Positions 22,431 through 31,104 are shown, numbered from the stretch's first letter. The stretch is 40,277 nt of DNA from Candidatus Iainarchaeum sp. (GCA_021163505.1 JAGGVE010000020.1:1-40277), one strand, 5' to 3'. Translations and numbers: made by a program. The notes: generated from the sequence alone by a model not told the origin.

Positions 22431-23807
22431 ATGCGAAACACCTTTGAGCTAATGAGTCCTTTGGATTTTAGATACGCTAAAGGTAGGCTGTTTGAAAAAG
22501 CAAGGCCTTTTCTTTCAGAAGAGGCGCGCATAAAATACTGCTTAAAGGTTGAAGTTGCTTATGTTAAAGCGCTTGCAGAGAAAGGCATTTGCAGCAAAGC
22601 GATTGCAAAAGAAGTCAGCTTAGCATCTAAGAGAATCAGTGCTGAGCAGGTTTATCGCGAGGAAGAAAAAACAAAGCATGATGTGAAAGCATTGGTGAAC
22701 TGCTTAAAAGCAGCGGTTAGCGAGAAGGCAAAACCCTTCATTCATCTCGGCTTAACAAGCTATGATGTTGTCGATACTGCTAACAGCTTGCGCTACAAGC
22801 ATTTTGTTGAGCGTGTTCTGCTACCTGAACTCAAAGCACTGGAAAAGGAGCTTATAAAGCTTGCCTTAGAGCATAAGCGCACGTTGCAGATAGGCAGAAC
22901 GCACGGCCAGTTTGCAGAGCCGATCACATTTGGCTTTGCCTTAGCTTACTATGTTGAACGCCTTGGTAATAGAATTGTTGCAATTGAAAGAGCTAATGAA
23001 AAGCTTGCTGGCAAAATAAGTGGCGCAGTGGGCGCTTACAACGCTATTTCGCTTTTCTGCGATAGGCCTGAAGAGCTTGAAAAAATAACGCTTAAAATTT
23101 TGGGCTTAAAGCAGGCAAGGTGCTCAACTCAAATAGCTCCAAGAGAGCCACTGGTTGATTTGATGAATGCAATAATAAGCATGCTCGGCGTGCTTGCAAA
23201 TTTAGCTGATGATATGAGGCACTTGCAAAGAAGTGAGATTGCTGAAGTAGCAGAGTTCTTCGGAAGCGAACAAGTGGGTAGTTCCACAATGCCTCATAAA
23301 CGCAACCCAATTTCATTTGAGAATATAAAGAGCTTCTGGAAGGCATTTATGCCGAGGATGCTAACAATCTATATGGACCAGATAAGTGAGCATCAGCGTG
23401 ACTTGAGCAATTCAGCAAGCTCAAGGTTTACTCAGGAGATTTTGTTTGCAAGCTATTATGCAAGCAACAGAATGCTAAGAGCGATCTCAAAGCTTTATGT
23501 TGATAGCAACGCTATGCGAAAGAACTTTGAAAAAGCCAAGGATAGAATAATTGCAGAGCCTTTATATGTGTTGCTTTCGTTGCAGGGATTTAGCGATGCG
23601 CACGAAAGAATAAAGCGCTTGGCTTTGAAAGCTAATAATAAGAACCTGCTTGAGCTTGCAATGAATGACCCGGAGCTAAAACCTTATATGCAAAAAATTG
23701 CATCTACCTCAATGCTTTTATTAAAAAACCCAGAAAAATATATAGGCATTGCAGAGCAAAAAACCAAAGCGGTATGTGAATATTGGAAGAAAAAGCTTGG
23801 GCTGTGA
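22431..23807 (+). CDS. purB: Adenylosuccinate lyase
   Basis: This is a 458-residue protein of the fumarase/aspartase superfamily. Conserved blocks are KHDVKALVNCL, HLGLTSYDVVDTANSL, QIGRTHGQFAEPITFGFALA and the signature GSSTMPHKRNPISFENI with the flexible catalytic loop. It acts twice in purine synthesis: it splits SAICAR to AICAR and adenylosuccinate to AMP. Transcription diverges from folC across about 54 bp, and a TATA-like GCTTTTAAT a few bases before the ATG hints at a leaderless start or a farther promoter. cysS follows after 4 bp, so the two are cotranscribed. Confidence 0.96.
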   Translation: MRNTFELMSPLDFRYAKGRLFEKARPFLSEEARIKYCLKVEVAYVKALAEKGICSKAIAKEVSLASKRISAEQVYREEEKTKHDVKALVNCLKAAVSEKAKPFIHLGLTSYDVVDTANSLRYKHFVERVLLPELKALEKELIKLALEHKRTLQIGRTHGQFAEPITFGFALAYYVERLGNRIVAIERANEKLAGKISGAVGAYNAISLFCDRPEELEKITLKILGLKQARCSTQIAPREPLVDLMNAIISMLGVLANLADDMRHLQRSEIAEVAEFFGSEQVGSSTMPHKRNPISFENIKSFWKAFMPRMLTIYMDQISEHQRDLSNSASSRFTQEILFASYYASNRMLRAISKLYVDSNAMRKNFEKAKDRIIAEPLYVLLSLQGFSDAHERIKRLALKANNKNLLELAMNDPELKPYMQKIASTSMLLLKNPEKYIGIAEQKTKAVCEYWKKKLGL

Positions 23808-23811
23808 GAAT

Positions 23812-25203
23812 ATGCAGGTACACAACACTTTAGGGAACAAAAAAGAGGAGCTTATTCCTGAGAAGAAAGGATTGATACGAATGTATGTGTGTGGGCCAAC
23901 AGTATATGGGCCGGCACATATTGGGCATGCACGAACCTACATAGCATTTGATGTGATAAGGCGTTATCTTGAATATAAAGGCTATAAAGTAAAGCTTGTA
24001 ATAAATATAACCGATGTACATGATGATATGATTGCTGAAGCAAATAAGCAAAATACAACGATTTTTGAGTTAGGCGATCGTTTCACAAAACAGTTCTTTG
24101 AGGATATGAAAGCCTTGCATATAAAACCTGCAAGCGTTTACCCAAGAGTAACTCAGGAAATAGATGCAATAATAGAAACTATAAAATTGCTTTACGATAA
24201 AGGCTACGCTTACGAAACCAAAGATGGTGTGTATTATGATATAAGTAAATTCGCAGAGTATGGAAAGCTTTCCGGAATAAAACCAAGCAAGAGCATTACA
24301 GGCACAAGGGTCAAAACAGATAAATATGAGAAAAAGAAGGTTCAGGATTTTGCGCTATGGAAGAAAGCAAAACCTAATGAACCATATTGGGAAAGCCCTT
24401 GGGGCAAAGGCAGGCCTGGCTGGCATATAGAGTGCTCAACAATGAGCTCCAAGTATTTAGGCTTGCCTATAGATATTCACGGCGGTGCAGTTGATTTAAT
24501 ATTCCCACATCACGAAAATGAAATAGCTCAAAGCGAAGCCGCCTACGATGTTAAGCCGTTTGTAAAATACTGGTTGCATACTGGCTTTTTAGATATTGCT
24601 GGCCAGAAGATGAGCAAATCTTTAGGGAACTTTATAACGGTGCCTGAGCTTCTTGCAAAATATAGCGCAAGAGTATTTAGATTTTTCATCGCAACAAAGC
24701 ATTACCGAAGCAGAATTGATTTCTCTGAGGAAGCGATGAAGCATGCAGAAAATACGCTCGCAAGACTCAACGATTTCATTCAAAGGCTTTATGAAGTAGA
24801 GCTTCCAGGCAAGAGCTTAGCGGTTGAGCCAATACTTGGCAAAGCAAGGCAAGAGTTTGAGCTCGCGATGGATAACGATTTTAATGCGCCGAAGGCCTGG
24901 AGCGCGATCTTTGCGCTCGAAACAGAAGTAAATAAGTTGATGAACGAAAACAAGCTAACAAAGAGCGGCGCACTTAGAGTGATAGAATTTCTAAAAGAAA
25001 TAGATTCTATCTTCGCGGTTCTTTCATTTGAGAAGAAAATGCCTGACTTGAATGAAGAAGAAAGAAGGCTTATAGCGCTTAGAGATAAGCTCAGGAAGGA
25101 AAAGCGGTTTGAGGAAGCAGATAAAATAAGGGAGCAGCTTGCTTCTCGTGGCATAATACTCATCGACACACCGCAAGGAACAAAATGGCGAAAAGCCAGA
25201 TAA
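23812..25203 (+). CDS. cysS: Cysteinyl-tRNA synthetase
   Basis: This is a 463-residue class I synthetase. MYVCGPTVYGPAHIGHARTY carries the first zinc Cys and the HIGH motif (36-39). GRPGWHIECSTMSSKYLGLPIDIHGGAVDLIFPHHENEIAQSEA supplies further zinc ligands, and GQKMSKSLGN is the KMSKS loop. The C-terminal helical domain ends in LRDKLRKEKRFEEADKIREQLASRGI, as usual for CysRS. I chose the Met at 23812 because the frame upstream runs inside purB. It charges tRNA-Cys directly, so this organism need not use the SepRS/SepCysS route. Confidence 0.97.
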   Translation: MQVHNTLGNKKEELIPEKKGLIRMYVCGPTVYGPAHIGHARTYIAFDVIRRYLEYKGYKVKLVINITDVHDDMIAEANKQNTTIFELGDRFTKQFFEDMKALHIKPASVYPRVTQEIDAIIETIKLLYDKGYAYETKDGVYYDISKFAEYGKLSGIKPSKSITGTRVKTDKYEKKKVQDFALWKKAKPNEPYWESPWGKGRPGWHIECSTMSSKYLGLPIDIHGGAVDLIFPHHENEIAQSEAAYDVKPFVKYWLHTGFLDIAGQKMSKSLGNFITVPELLAKYSARVFRFFIATKHYRSRIDFSEEAMKHAENTLARLNDFIQRLYEVELPGKSLAVEPILGKARQEFELAMDNDFNAPKAWSAIFALETEVNKLMNENKLTKSGALRVIEFLKEIDSIFAVLSFEKKMPDLNEEERRLIALRDKLRKEKRFEEADKIREQLASRGIILIDTPQGTKWRKAR

Positions 25204-25220
25204 TAGCGCTAAGTGCGCTA
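25204..25220. terminator. Short hairpin between cysS and the antiporter gene
   Basis: TAGCGC (25204-25209) and GCGCTA (25215-25220) form a 6-bp stem with a 5-base loop directly after the cysS stop codon. No T-run follows. A TATA-like AATTATAAATTAAA (25231-25244) for the next gene is 25-38 bp before its ATG, so the hairpin may separate the two transcripts. Confidence 0.35.
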
Positions 25221-25268
25221 GCGAGCATAACAATTATAAATTAAATCTACTTATTCAATTTGAGCCGC

Positions 25269-27077
25269 ATGATAGAAATTACAAGCAATCTTTCTCTCAA
25301 TTTGCTCTGGGAACTTGGCCTTATCATAGTTGCTGCAGCGGTATTTAATTTTATAGCAAAGAAATTGAAGCAACCAACGTTGTTGGCATATATACTTGCA
25401 GGCATTTTTATAGGGCCTTATTTTTTGAATTTTTTAGCAAACACTTTTAGCATTGATTTAACTATTTTAAAAATAGCAAACATCCAAGATATCGCTTTGC
25501 TATCTAAGCTTGGCGTGGCTTTCTTGCTTTTCTCTGTTGGTATAGAATCGGATTTCCTGAAGCTGAAAAGCTTTGGAAAGCTCGCGGTTATTGGCGGAAC
25601 CCTGCAGGTAGCTTTAACCGCGCTTTTCACTTATATTTTAGCATATTACACCGGCATCCTTGATTTCAATGAAGCATTATATTTAGCGGTAATACTGGCG
25701 TTTTCTTCCACAATGATTGTGGTAAAACTGCTTTCAGACAGCTTTACTATCGACACCTTGCATGGAAGAATAATGCTCGGATTCTTGCTTGTACAAGACG
25801 TGCTTGTTATACTATTGATGCCCCTGCTAAGTAACCTAAAGCTTTTACTTGAACTGCAGACATTCGCAAACTTTATTATTTCCGGAGCCGTGCTTATGGC
25901 AGTGGCGCTTATAGCCAGCAGATTTATCTATCCGAGAATCTTTAGCTTTTCGGCAAAAGGCGCAGAGATGCTATTTTTGGGTTCGCTCTCCATTTGTTTC
26001 GTTTTTATGTTTTTAGCAGAATCTTTGGGCATTCCAATGGCTATTGGTGCATTTATAGCAGGTTTAAGCCTCTCTGTGCTCCCCTACAGCTTTGAAATCT
26101 ACGATGAAATTAAAGGCGTTCGCGATTTCTTTGTCACTATTTTCTTTGTTACATTGGGGATGCAGCTAAACTTTTTCCAGCTTTCAAATAGCCTGCCCTT
26201 GCTATTGCTCTCGTTCTTGGTTGTTTTTATTATAAAGCCGACTATTTTCTATTTGCTCTGTCTGTTTGCAGGCTATGGCAGAAACATTTCATTTACAGTT
26301 GCTTTAGGCCTAAGCCAAGTTTCTGAATTCTCATTCTTATTGGCTGGTCAAGGCTTAGCTGCAGGTCTAATTTCACAGGACTTTTATTCAACAATTATTT
26401 TTATAATAGGTCTTTCAATGGTTGTAACGCCTTATTTTTTCAAATACCGGCAGGCTTTTATGGAGTTTATAGATAGTATTTCATCCAGAATTCCCATACC
26501 AATAAAGAAAGACCTTTTCAACAAGAAAATAAAGCATCTTGAAGAGGTTGCAGAGCAAAAGGGACATATTGTGATAGTTGGTGGCGGCGTGGTTGGCAGT
26601 GCAATTGCTAAATTCCTGAAAGACAAACCATTGCTTATAATTGACCACGATCCAGATGTGGTAGCTTTACTAAGGGCTGAAGGTTTCACTGCTGTTTATG
26701 GTGAAGCAGAGAATAAAACGCTTTGGAACAAGCTCAATTTAAAAGATGCCAAGATGCTTGTGCTGGCTATTCCACAGTTTGAAGCCTCTATGCACTTGCT
26801 CAATTATGCGAAGCATGCGAATCCTAAAATTGTAATATTTGCGAGAGCACACAAATACGATGAAGCCAAACAGCTTTATGATGCTGGCGCTGACTTTGTA
26901 TGCATACCTGAAGCGGCCGGTTCCAATATACTCATAAAAGAAATAGTAGAATACCTGGAAACCAACTCTTTAAGGCATGTTAATGCACTCAGAGATGAGC
27001 TCTTAAAGCAGTTGGAAGAGGCCTCAAAGAAGCAGCCGAAGAAAAAGCCCTTTAATCATAAACACGACTTTATATAA
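25269..27077 (+). CDS. Kef-type (CPA2) cation/proton antiporter with RCK domain
   Basis: This is a 602-residue protein. About 12 membrane helices span residues 10-385, with LAYILAGIFIGPYFL, LLFSVGIESDFLKLK and FSSTMIVVKLLSD, the pattern of KefB/NapA-like exchangers. A cytoplasmic linker then leads to a Rossmann RCK_N/TrkA-N domain: HIVIVGGGVVGSAIAKFL, LLIIDHDPDVVALLR and FTAVYGEAENKTLW, which binds NAD(H)/nucleotide and gates transport. It exchanges K+ or Na+ for H+ across the membrane. The basic C-terminus is KKQPKKKPFNHK. I chose ATG 25269 rather than the TTG at 25260. Confidence 0.9.
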   Translation: MIEITSNLSLNLLWELGLIIVAAAVFNFIAKKLKQPTLLAYILAGIFIGPYFLNFLANTFSIDLTILKIANIQDIALLSKLGVAFLLFSVGIESDFLKLKSFGKLAVIGGTLQVALTALFTYILAYYTGILDFNEALYLAVILAFSSTMIVVKLLSDSFTIDTLHGRIMLGFLLVQDVLVILLMPLLSNLKLLLELQTFANFIISGAVLMAVALIASRFIYPRIFSFSAKGAEMLFLGSLSICFVFMFLAESLGIPMAIGAFIAGLSLSVLPYSFEIYDEIKGVRDFFVTIFFVTLGMQLNFFQLSNSLPLLLLSFLVVFIIKPTIFYLLCLFAGYGRNISFTVALGLSQVSEFSFLLAGQGLAAGLISQDFYSTIIFIIGLSMVVTPYFFKYRQAFMEFIDSISSRIPIPIKKDLFNKKIKHLEEVAEQKGHIVIVGGGVVGSAIAKFLKDKPLLIIDHDPDVVALLRAEGFTAVYGEAENKTLWNKLNLKDAKMLVLAIPQFEASMHLLNYAKHANPKIVIFARAHKYDEAKQLYDAGADFVCIPEAAGSNILIKEIVEYLETNSLRHVNALRDELLKQLEEASKKQPKKKPFNHKHDFI

Positions 27078-27105
27078 AGACTTCGCAAGTGATTATTAGA
27101 AATCA

Positions 27106-27495
27106 TTACATCCGAAAGAGTTTTAGGCCAAATGTTTCGAATCTTTTAAAGTGTTTCAGATTCAATGTAAATAATTTAGCACTGTTGTTTATTGCAATGG
27201 CTGCAATCATACAATCCAGCCTTGCTACCTTAGTCCCCTTTTTCTCCAGCTTAAATTCCATTTTAGCTGCCAGTATGGCATCGTTTTTTGTAAATTCGAG
27301 TATATTTAGATCTGATATCTTGGTCGCAGTTTCAAAATCACCATTCTTAAAAAGCCCATGGAGGATCTCATAAAGGTTTATTGTAGTTGTTGTTATTTCT
27401 TCATTTGTGCTCTGCAGTTTTTTGAAAATCGTTTCGCCCCTTTTTGAGCCTTTCTGCATTAGTTCAATTAGAACGTCAGTATCAAGAAGTATCAT
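27106..27495 (-). CDS. vapC: VapC-type PIN-domain toxin
   Basis: This is a 129-residue protein. MILLDTDVLIELMQ gives the first acidic residues of the PIN active site. TTTTINLYEILHGL gives the Glu, and KVARLDCMIAAIAINNSAKLFTLNLKHFKRF gives the third acidic cluster and the Asn/Thr region. PIN toxins cut RNA (tRNA or rRNA) with Mg2+. The ATG overlaps the antitoxin's stop (ATGA-type overlap, 27492-27495), so the pair is translated together. Confidence 0.92.
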   Translation of the reverse strand: MILLDTDVLIELMQKGSKRGETIFKKLQSTNEEITTTTINLYEILHGLFKNGDFETATKISDLNILEFTKNDAILAAKMEFKLEKKGTKVARLDCMIAAIAINNSAKLFTLNLKHFKRFETFGLKLFRM

Positions 27496-27704
27496 CTTCT
27501 CTCAAACCTTTTAGAATAAATTTCCTCAACGAGTTTTTCTTTGTCCTTCCAGTCAACACTACCCTTGAGCTTTACAATGATATCAAAGGAGTTCCTTTCT
27601 CCAACAAGTCTTTCAAGCAGTTTGCTAAAGCTCTCATCAGCTCTCTTAAACCTCAGAAGCTTTTCATAGGTTTCTTTTCTTATTGTGATTGTTTTTACAG
27701 CCAT
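27492..27704 (-). CDS. vapB: VapB-type antitoxin
   Basis: This is a 70-residue protein. MAVKTITIRKETYEKLLRFKR and DESFSKLLERLVGE form a ribbon-helix-helix-like DNA-binding N-terminus. The C-terminal half (VDWKDKEKLVEEIYSKRFERR) is the toxin-binding tail. This is the short antitoxin type common beside archaeal VapC. The ATG at 27704 sits at the very edge of a 30-bp palindrome, so promoter, operator and start codon are packed together. The message is likely leaderless or nearly so. Confidence 0.88.
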   Translation of the reverse strand: MAVKTITIRKETYEKLLRFKRADESFSKLLERLVGERNSFDIIVKLKGSVDWKDKEKLVEEIYSKRFERR

Positions 27705-27733
27705 ATAAACATATGTTTAAACATATGTTTATA
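27704..27733. promoter_or_regulatory. 30-bp perfect palindromic operator of vapBC
   Basis: The 12-bp palindrome AAACATATGTTT occurs twice without a gap (27707-27718 and 27719-27730). The whole stretch 27704-27733 is one perfect palindrome centred on TTTAAA. It overlaps the vapB start codon edge. Two tandem dyads are expected for cooperative binding of a VapB-VapC complex. Confidence 0.8.
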
Positions 27734-27749
27734 AATGTATTTCTCCTCA

Positions 27750-28247
27750 CTAGCAGCTATTCGCTTTGCTGCTCTCTTTTTCAATAATCAGTTCAAGAAC
27801 ACCATTGTTGAAGCTCTTCTTGAGCGATTCTGGTTTTACCCGCTCTTCTAATGGTATTTCTTTATAGTAGCTTGTGTCTTTCTCAGTCGCAAAGATTCTC
27901 ACAATGTTTGGCTGTACTTCCAGCTTTATATTCTCTTCCCTTGCGCCAGGCAGGGCAGCAACGATCCAAACAGAATCCTTATCATATCTCACTTCGTAGA
28001 ACGGCTCTGAGCGTGTCCTGAAACGCTTAGCATAATTCCTTCTTTTTTCATATCTCTTCACCCTTACGCTTGGCACGCCTTTAGCATCAAACTTTATTGT
28101 AAAACCTAGCGCTAATGGCTTTGAATCTCGCATAAGCTCGTCAAAATCAGGCATATTAAATAAGAGCTCGTTCATCACCTGAAACATTCTCCGCTCCAAC
28201 TCCTCAAACTCATCAAGCTCTTTTCTCTTTTTCTTTCTATGAAACAT
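27750..28247 (-). CDS. Hsp20/alpha-crystallin-family small heat-shock protein
   Basis: This is a 165-residue protein. A charged N-terminal arm (MFHRKKKRKELDEFEELERRM) and MPDFDELMRDSKPLALGFTIKF lead to an alpha-crystallin-like domain: EPFYEVRYDKDSVWIVAALPGAREENIKLEVQPNIVRIFA, then SYYKEIPLEERV and FNNGVLELIIEK (family: GvL.i...k). It should bind unfolding proteins as an oligomer without ATP. The C-terminal I-x-I motif is missing and the protein ends in SKANSC. The start overlaps the RNase HII stop by one base, so the two genes share a message. Confidence 0.82.
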   Translation of the reverse strand: MFHRKKKRKELDEFEELERRMFQVMNELLFNMPDFDELMRDSKPLALGFTIKFDAKGVPSVRVKRYEKRRNYAKRFRTRSEPFYEVRYDKDSVWIVAALPGAREENIKLEVQPNIVRIFATEKDTSYYKEIPLEERVKPESLKKSFNNGVLELIIEKESSKANSC

Positions 28248-28912
28248 TAAAATTCCTCCAGTGTTTTTTGTAGTTGCTTATCCAGTGTTCTTATATTTGG
28301 TTGCCAGTAAGCTCTTGCACAGCTTGGCAACTTTCCATGCTTTGCGGTCCACTTCTCGACGAAACTCTTGGTTAGTGGATCGTGCCAATAACCTGAGCCT
28401 ATCTCCCCATAGTACTTTTTCAGAGTTTCGATTTCGGAGTCGCGAGCCACTTTTGCAAGGATGCTTGCGGCGCTTACTGCAGCATATACTTTATCAGCAA
28501 AATGTTCTGCTTTAATAATTAGATTAAAGGGGAGATACTTTTTAATCCTTTTTGCAAAGTTGTCTGCAATTATATCTGGAGAATCCACAATCAATATAGC
28601 AGGCTTCACACCTATTCCTTGAATCAGGTGTGCTGCCTTCATCGCCTCTATCTCATTTAAAGATCTCATTGGCATTAATTCATTAAGCTCTTTGGCGGTT
28701 ATCTTAACAATAGCATATTTTTCTACTATCTTTTTTATTTCCTTTGCCAAGCGCTCGCGTTCTTTTTTACTAAGTTCTTTAGAATCTCGCACCTGTAGCT
28801 CGATAAGCTGTTCTTCCTGCGTTTTATCCACTAGCACAGCAGCCATTACCAATGGCCCTATAGCAGAGCCTCTGCCTGCCTCATCAATACCTGCAATAAG
28901 AATTTTCTTCAT
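28247..28912 (-). CDS. rnhB: Ribonuclease HII with C-terminal PIP-box-like peptide
   Basis: This is a 221-residue protein. IAGIDEAGRGSAIGPLVMAAVL carries the first two catalytic acids (Asp10, Glu11). VRDSKELSKKERERLA, LIVDSPD, FADKVYAAVSAASILAKVARD and GSGYWHDP are the remaining HII blocks with the DEDD set. It cuts the RNA strand of RNA-DNA hybrids and initiates ribonucleotide excision. The last seven residues, QKTLEEF, fit the PCNA-binding pattern Q-x-x-L-x-x-F seen at the end of other archaeal RNase HII proteins. Hsp20 follows with a one-base overlap. Confidence 0.95.
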   Translation of the reverse strand: MKKILIAGIDEAGRGSAIGPLVMAAVLVDKTQEEQLIELQVRDSKELSKKERERLAKEIKKIVEKYAIVKITAKELNELMPMRSLNEIEAMKAAHLIQGIGVKPAILIVDSPDIIADNFAKRIKKYLPFNLIIKAEHFADKVYAAVSAASILAKVARDSEIETLKKYYGEIGSGYWHDPLTKSFVEKWTAKHGKLPSCARAYWQPNIRTLDKQLQKTLEEF

Positions 28913-29025
28913 TGAAAAACTTCATTTAGAATAAATTTAAAAAGCCTTCATTGAAGAATTATTTAAGCTTTCTAATAAGCTTGAAATTCTTCTTAGAATT
29001 AGCTTTTTTAATATTGGTGAGGTTT

Positions 29026-29283
29026 ATGGAAGGAGTGATAAAAAACTACCGCAGAGGAAGGCATACTCAAAATCCCAGGCAAGCGATAATAGAAATTGCA
29101 GGCATTAATTCTCGCAGCAAAGCATTTTCTTTAGTTGGAAAAGCGGTGGAATATAAAACGCCAAGTGGCAAAGTGATAAGAGGTAAAATTTTAGCGGCGC
29201 ATGGCAATAGTGGCGCGGTGAGAGCACGCTTTGCAAAGGGCTTGCCCGGCCAAGCTATTGGCGCAAAGGTTCAGATTCTATGA
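29026..29283 (+). CDS. rpl35ae: Ribosomal protein eL33 (L35Ae)
   Basis: This is an 85-residue protein. MEGVIKNYRRGRHTQNPRQAIIEIAGI, VEYKTPSGKVIRGKILAAHGNSGAVRARFAKGLPGQAIGAKVQI is the compact eL33 beta-barrel with its usual ending. I chose ATG 29026 with GGTGAGG upstream; the frame opens at 28951 but the extra 25 residues are hydrophobic and precede the TATA-like CTTTTTTAATATT. This protein is patchy in Euryarchaeota, which is useful for placing the organism. Its end overlaps the convergent hypothetical gene by 13 bp. Confidence 0.93.
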   Translation: MEGVIKNYRRGRHTQNPRQAIIEIAGINSRSKAFSLVGKAVEYKTPSGKVIRGKILAAHGNSGAVRARFAKGLPGQAIGAKVQIL

Positions 29284-29579
29284 GGAAAAGCCCTATTTAC
29301 AAAATCTACTTCTCTATCGCAAGCGCTACATTTTTCAGCTAGGTCCATGCAATGCCTTTTAAGCTCCAATGCTCTTTTTATATCTTCTGCTTTAGCATTC
29401 TTTGCCCTTAAGCTATTGTACAAATTATCATAATGCTCTATCAGCTTTTTTAGCAGCGCTAGCACTTCTTCCTTTTCACTGCCTTCGCGCAGATTCTTGC
29501 GCCCAAAGCAAAGCAAGCATTTGCGCTTTGCCTGAAGAATCAGTTTTTCTCCTGTAGAAACCTCGGCAACCGTGTCCAT
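29271..29579 (-). CDS. Hypothetical protein with two CxxC pairs
   Basis: This is a 102-residue protein. KCLLCFGRK and EKCSACDREVDFVN each hold a C-x-x-C pair, separated by about 60 residues of charged helix (KEEVLALLKKLIEHYDNLYNSLRAKNAK). RHCMD adds a further Cys. A zinc site bringing the ends together over a helical hairpin is plausible. I do not recognise the family. It lies 41 bp from TFB on the same strand, downstream of it, and could be cotranscribed. The end overlaps eL33 on the other strand. Confidence 0.6.
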   Translation of the reverse strand: MDTVAEVSTGEKLILQAKRKCLLCFGRKNLREGSEKEEVLALLKKLIEHYDNLYNSLRAKNAKAEDIKRALELKRHCMDLAEKCSACDREVDFVNRAFPHRI

Positions 29580-29620
29580 AAATTAATACTTGTAACAAAA
29601 ATAGTAAAAAGATAGCAGCT

Positions 29621-30529
29621 TTAAGCTGCTACCTCTATGCCCAGCTCCTTCTTCAGTTCGCGGTATCTGTTACGAATAGTTACCTCCGTGACGCCTGCAA
29701 CATTAGCCACTTCTTTCTGAGTTCTGCGCTCGCCCATAAGCAAGCTCGCTATATATACTGCTGCTGCAGCAACGCCTGTGGGGCCGCGACCGCTTATAAG
29801 GCCTTTCTTTATTGCCTTTTCTATAATCTCGCGGCCTTTCTCCTGCACTTCGCCGCTCAAGTTAAGCTCGGTAGCAAACCTTGGGATATAATGTATAGGG
29901 TTTGTAAGCGGCACATCAAGCTTAAGCTCCCTTACCAAAAACCTATATGTTCTGCCAATCTCCTTCTTAGTAAGCCCGGAAGCTTCAGCCATCTCGTTGA
30001 GCGTTCTTGGCACCTGATAAGTTCTGCATACAGCATAGAGAATTGCGGCAACTACAGCTTCAATGAGTCTGCCCCTAATAAGGCCTTTTTCTACAGTCTT
30101 TCTGTAAAGCAAAGCTGCTGCCTCAACCAAAGATTCCGGAATGTTTAAATAGCTAGCAATTCTGCGCATTTCAGTCAAAGCAATACTGAGGTTTCTCTCC
30201 ATCGAAGAGCTTACAGAAGCCCTTTTATGCCACTTTATAAGCCTATACATTTGCGCTTTGCCTGCACTGGAAAGCTTATTGCCGCGCAAATCTCTGCCCT
30301 TGCGGTCTATCATGGTTACTAAGCCTTTATTGAGCTTTACGTACTTCTTTGGTGAACCCGTGCGAGCGCGCTGTTCAAACTGATCTGAATCAAAGGAGCG
30401 CCATTCCTTGCCTAAGTCAACCATATCCTCTGTAATCACCAATCCGCACTTCTGACAGATTATCTCGCCTCTTGATTCATCCTTCCTAATCTTTTTAGAG
30501 CCACATTCTGGGCACTTAGTTATAGTCAT
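29621..30529 (-). CDS. tfb: Transcription initiation factor B (TFB/TFIIB)
   Basis: This is a 302-residue protein. The N-terminal zinc ribbon has Cys6/Cys9 and Cys25/Cys28 (CPECG...CQKCG). The B-reader/linker follows (DLGKEWRSFDSDQFEQRARTG). Then come two cyclin-fold repeats with LNIPESLVEAAALLYRKTVEKGLIRGR and the matching EKGREIIEKAIKKGLISGRGPTGVAAAAVYIASLL. It recruits RNA polymerase to TBP-bound promoters and contacts the BRE. GGAAGGTGGTTGT before the ATG is a strong ribosome binding site. A TATA-like ATTATATAAAGG about 80-90 bp upstream gives a leader of about 55 bases. Confidence 0.97.
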   Translation of the reverse strand: MTITKCPECGSKKIRKDESRGEIICQKCGLVITEDMVDLGKEWRSFDSDQFEQRARTGSPKKYVKLNKGLVTMIDRKGRDLRGNKLSSAGKAQMYRLIKWHKRASVSSSMERNLSIALTEMRRIASYLNIPESLVEAAALLYRKTVEKGLIRGRLIEAVVAAILYAVCRTYQVPRTLNEMAEASGLTKKEIGRTYRFLVRELKLDVPLTNPIHYIPRFATELNLSGEVQEKGREIIEKAIKKGLISGRGPTGVAAAAVYIASLLMGERRTQKEVANVAGVTEVTIRNRYRELKKELGIEVAA

Positions 30530-30606
30530 ACAACCACCTTCCTTACAAATTAAAATTTAGGACGCAAAGAGCAAGCCTCTCCAAGTTTGTTCAGAAAAAA
30601 AGCATA

Positions 30607-30620
30607 CCTTTATATAATTA
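30607..30620 (-). promoter_or_regulatory. tfb: TFB promoter (TATA box)
   Basis: ATTATATAAAGG on the minus strand is a near-ideal archaeal TATA with purines following. The expected start of transcription is near 30585, about 55 bases before the ATG. The remainder of the 170-bp gap to eS8 is AT-rich without other recognised features. Confidence 0.5.
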
Positions 30621-30699
30621 ACTGCTGCCTTTCTCATATTTAAACCTTTCGGTACATTCAAAATCTCAAAAATCAAGCGAAAAATGGATGCAAAAGAGG

Positions 30700-31104
30700 C
30701 TATTTTGCCTCTTCAAGCAGCTTTGCTTGCACCACTCCGCATTGACCGGGCCTGCTAGTTACAACTGCTTTTGCCTGTTTGCCTTTAAGTTCAACCTCTA
30801 TTACCGCACCTTTAGTTATTATATTGCGCCTTGCAAACTGCCTATCAGCTTTATTCTCAATTATCGTTCTTATTGGTGCGACAATTGCTTTGCCACCAGC
30901 AGAAACTACTGCCTTAACAGCTTTCTTAAGCTTAACCTTTATATTGTCGCCTCTGGCTCTTACAACCTCGCGCTTTTCTTCCTTATCGAGCTTTGTGTGT
31001 GTAGGCGGATTTCCCTTCCAAGCAAGCTTTTTATCGCATCTTCGCAATGAATGCCTCAAGCCACCGCTTGGCTTCCTTCTGGATTTCATGCGATATTCGG
31101 CCAT
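30700..31104 (-). CDS. rps8e: Ribosomal protein eS8
   Basis: This is a 134-residue basic protein. MKSRRKPSGGLRHSLRRCDKKLAWKGNPPTHTKLD, RKRVVRARGDNIKVKL-like REVVRARGDNIKVKLKKA, and KADRQFARRNIITKGAVIEVE with SRPGQCGVVQAKLL at the end are the eS8 blocks, in archaeal length. AGGTGATCCT precedes the ATG at 31104. The promoter region is shared with the divergent Cgi121-like gene (46 bp between starts). Confidence 0.95.
   Translation of the reverse strand: MAEYRMKSRRKPSGGLRHSLRRCDKKLAWKGNPPTHTKLDKEEKREVVRARGDNIKVKLKKAVKAVVSAGGKAIVAPIRTIIENKADRQFARRNIITKGAVIEVELKGKQAKAVVTSRPGQCGVVQAKLLEEAK

Noticed and set aside
24789-25169. 126-codon minus-strand open frame
   Set aside because: It is antisense to the C-terminal domain of CysS, with low-complexity Ser/Leu composition.
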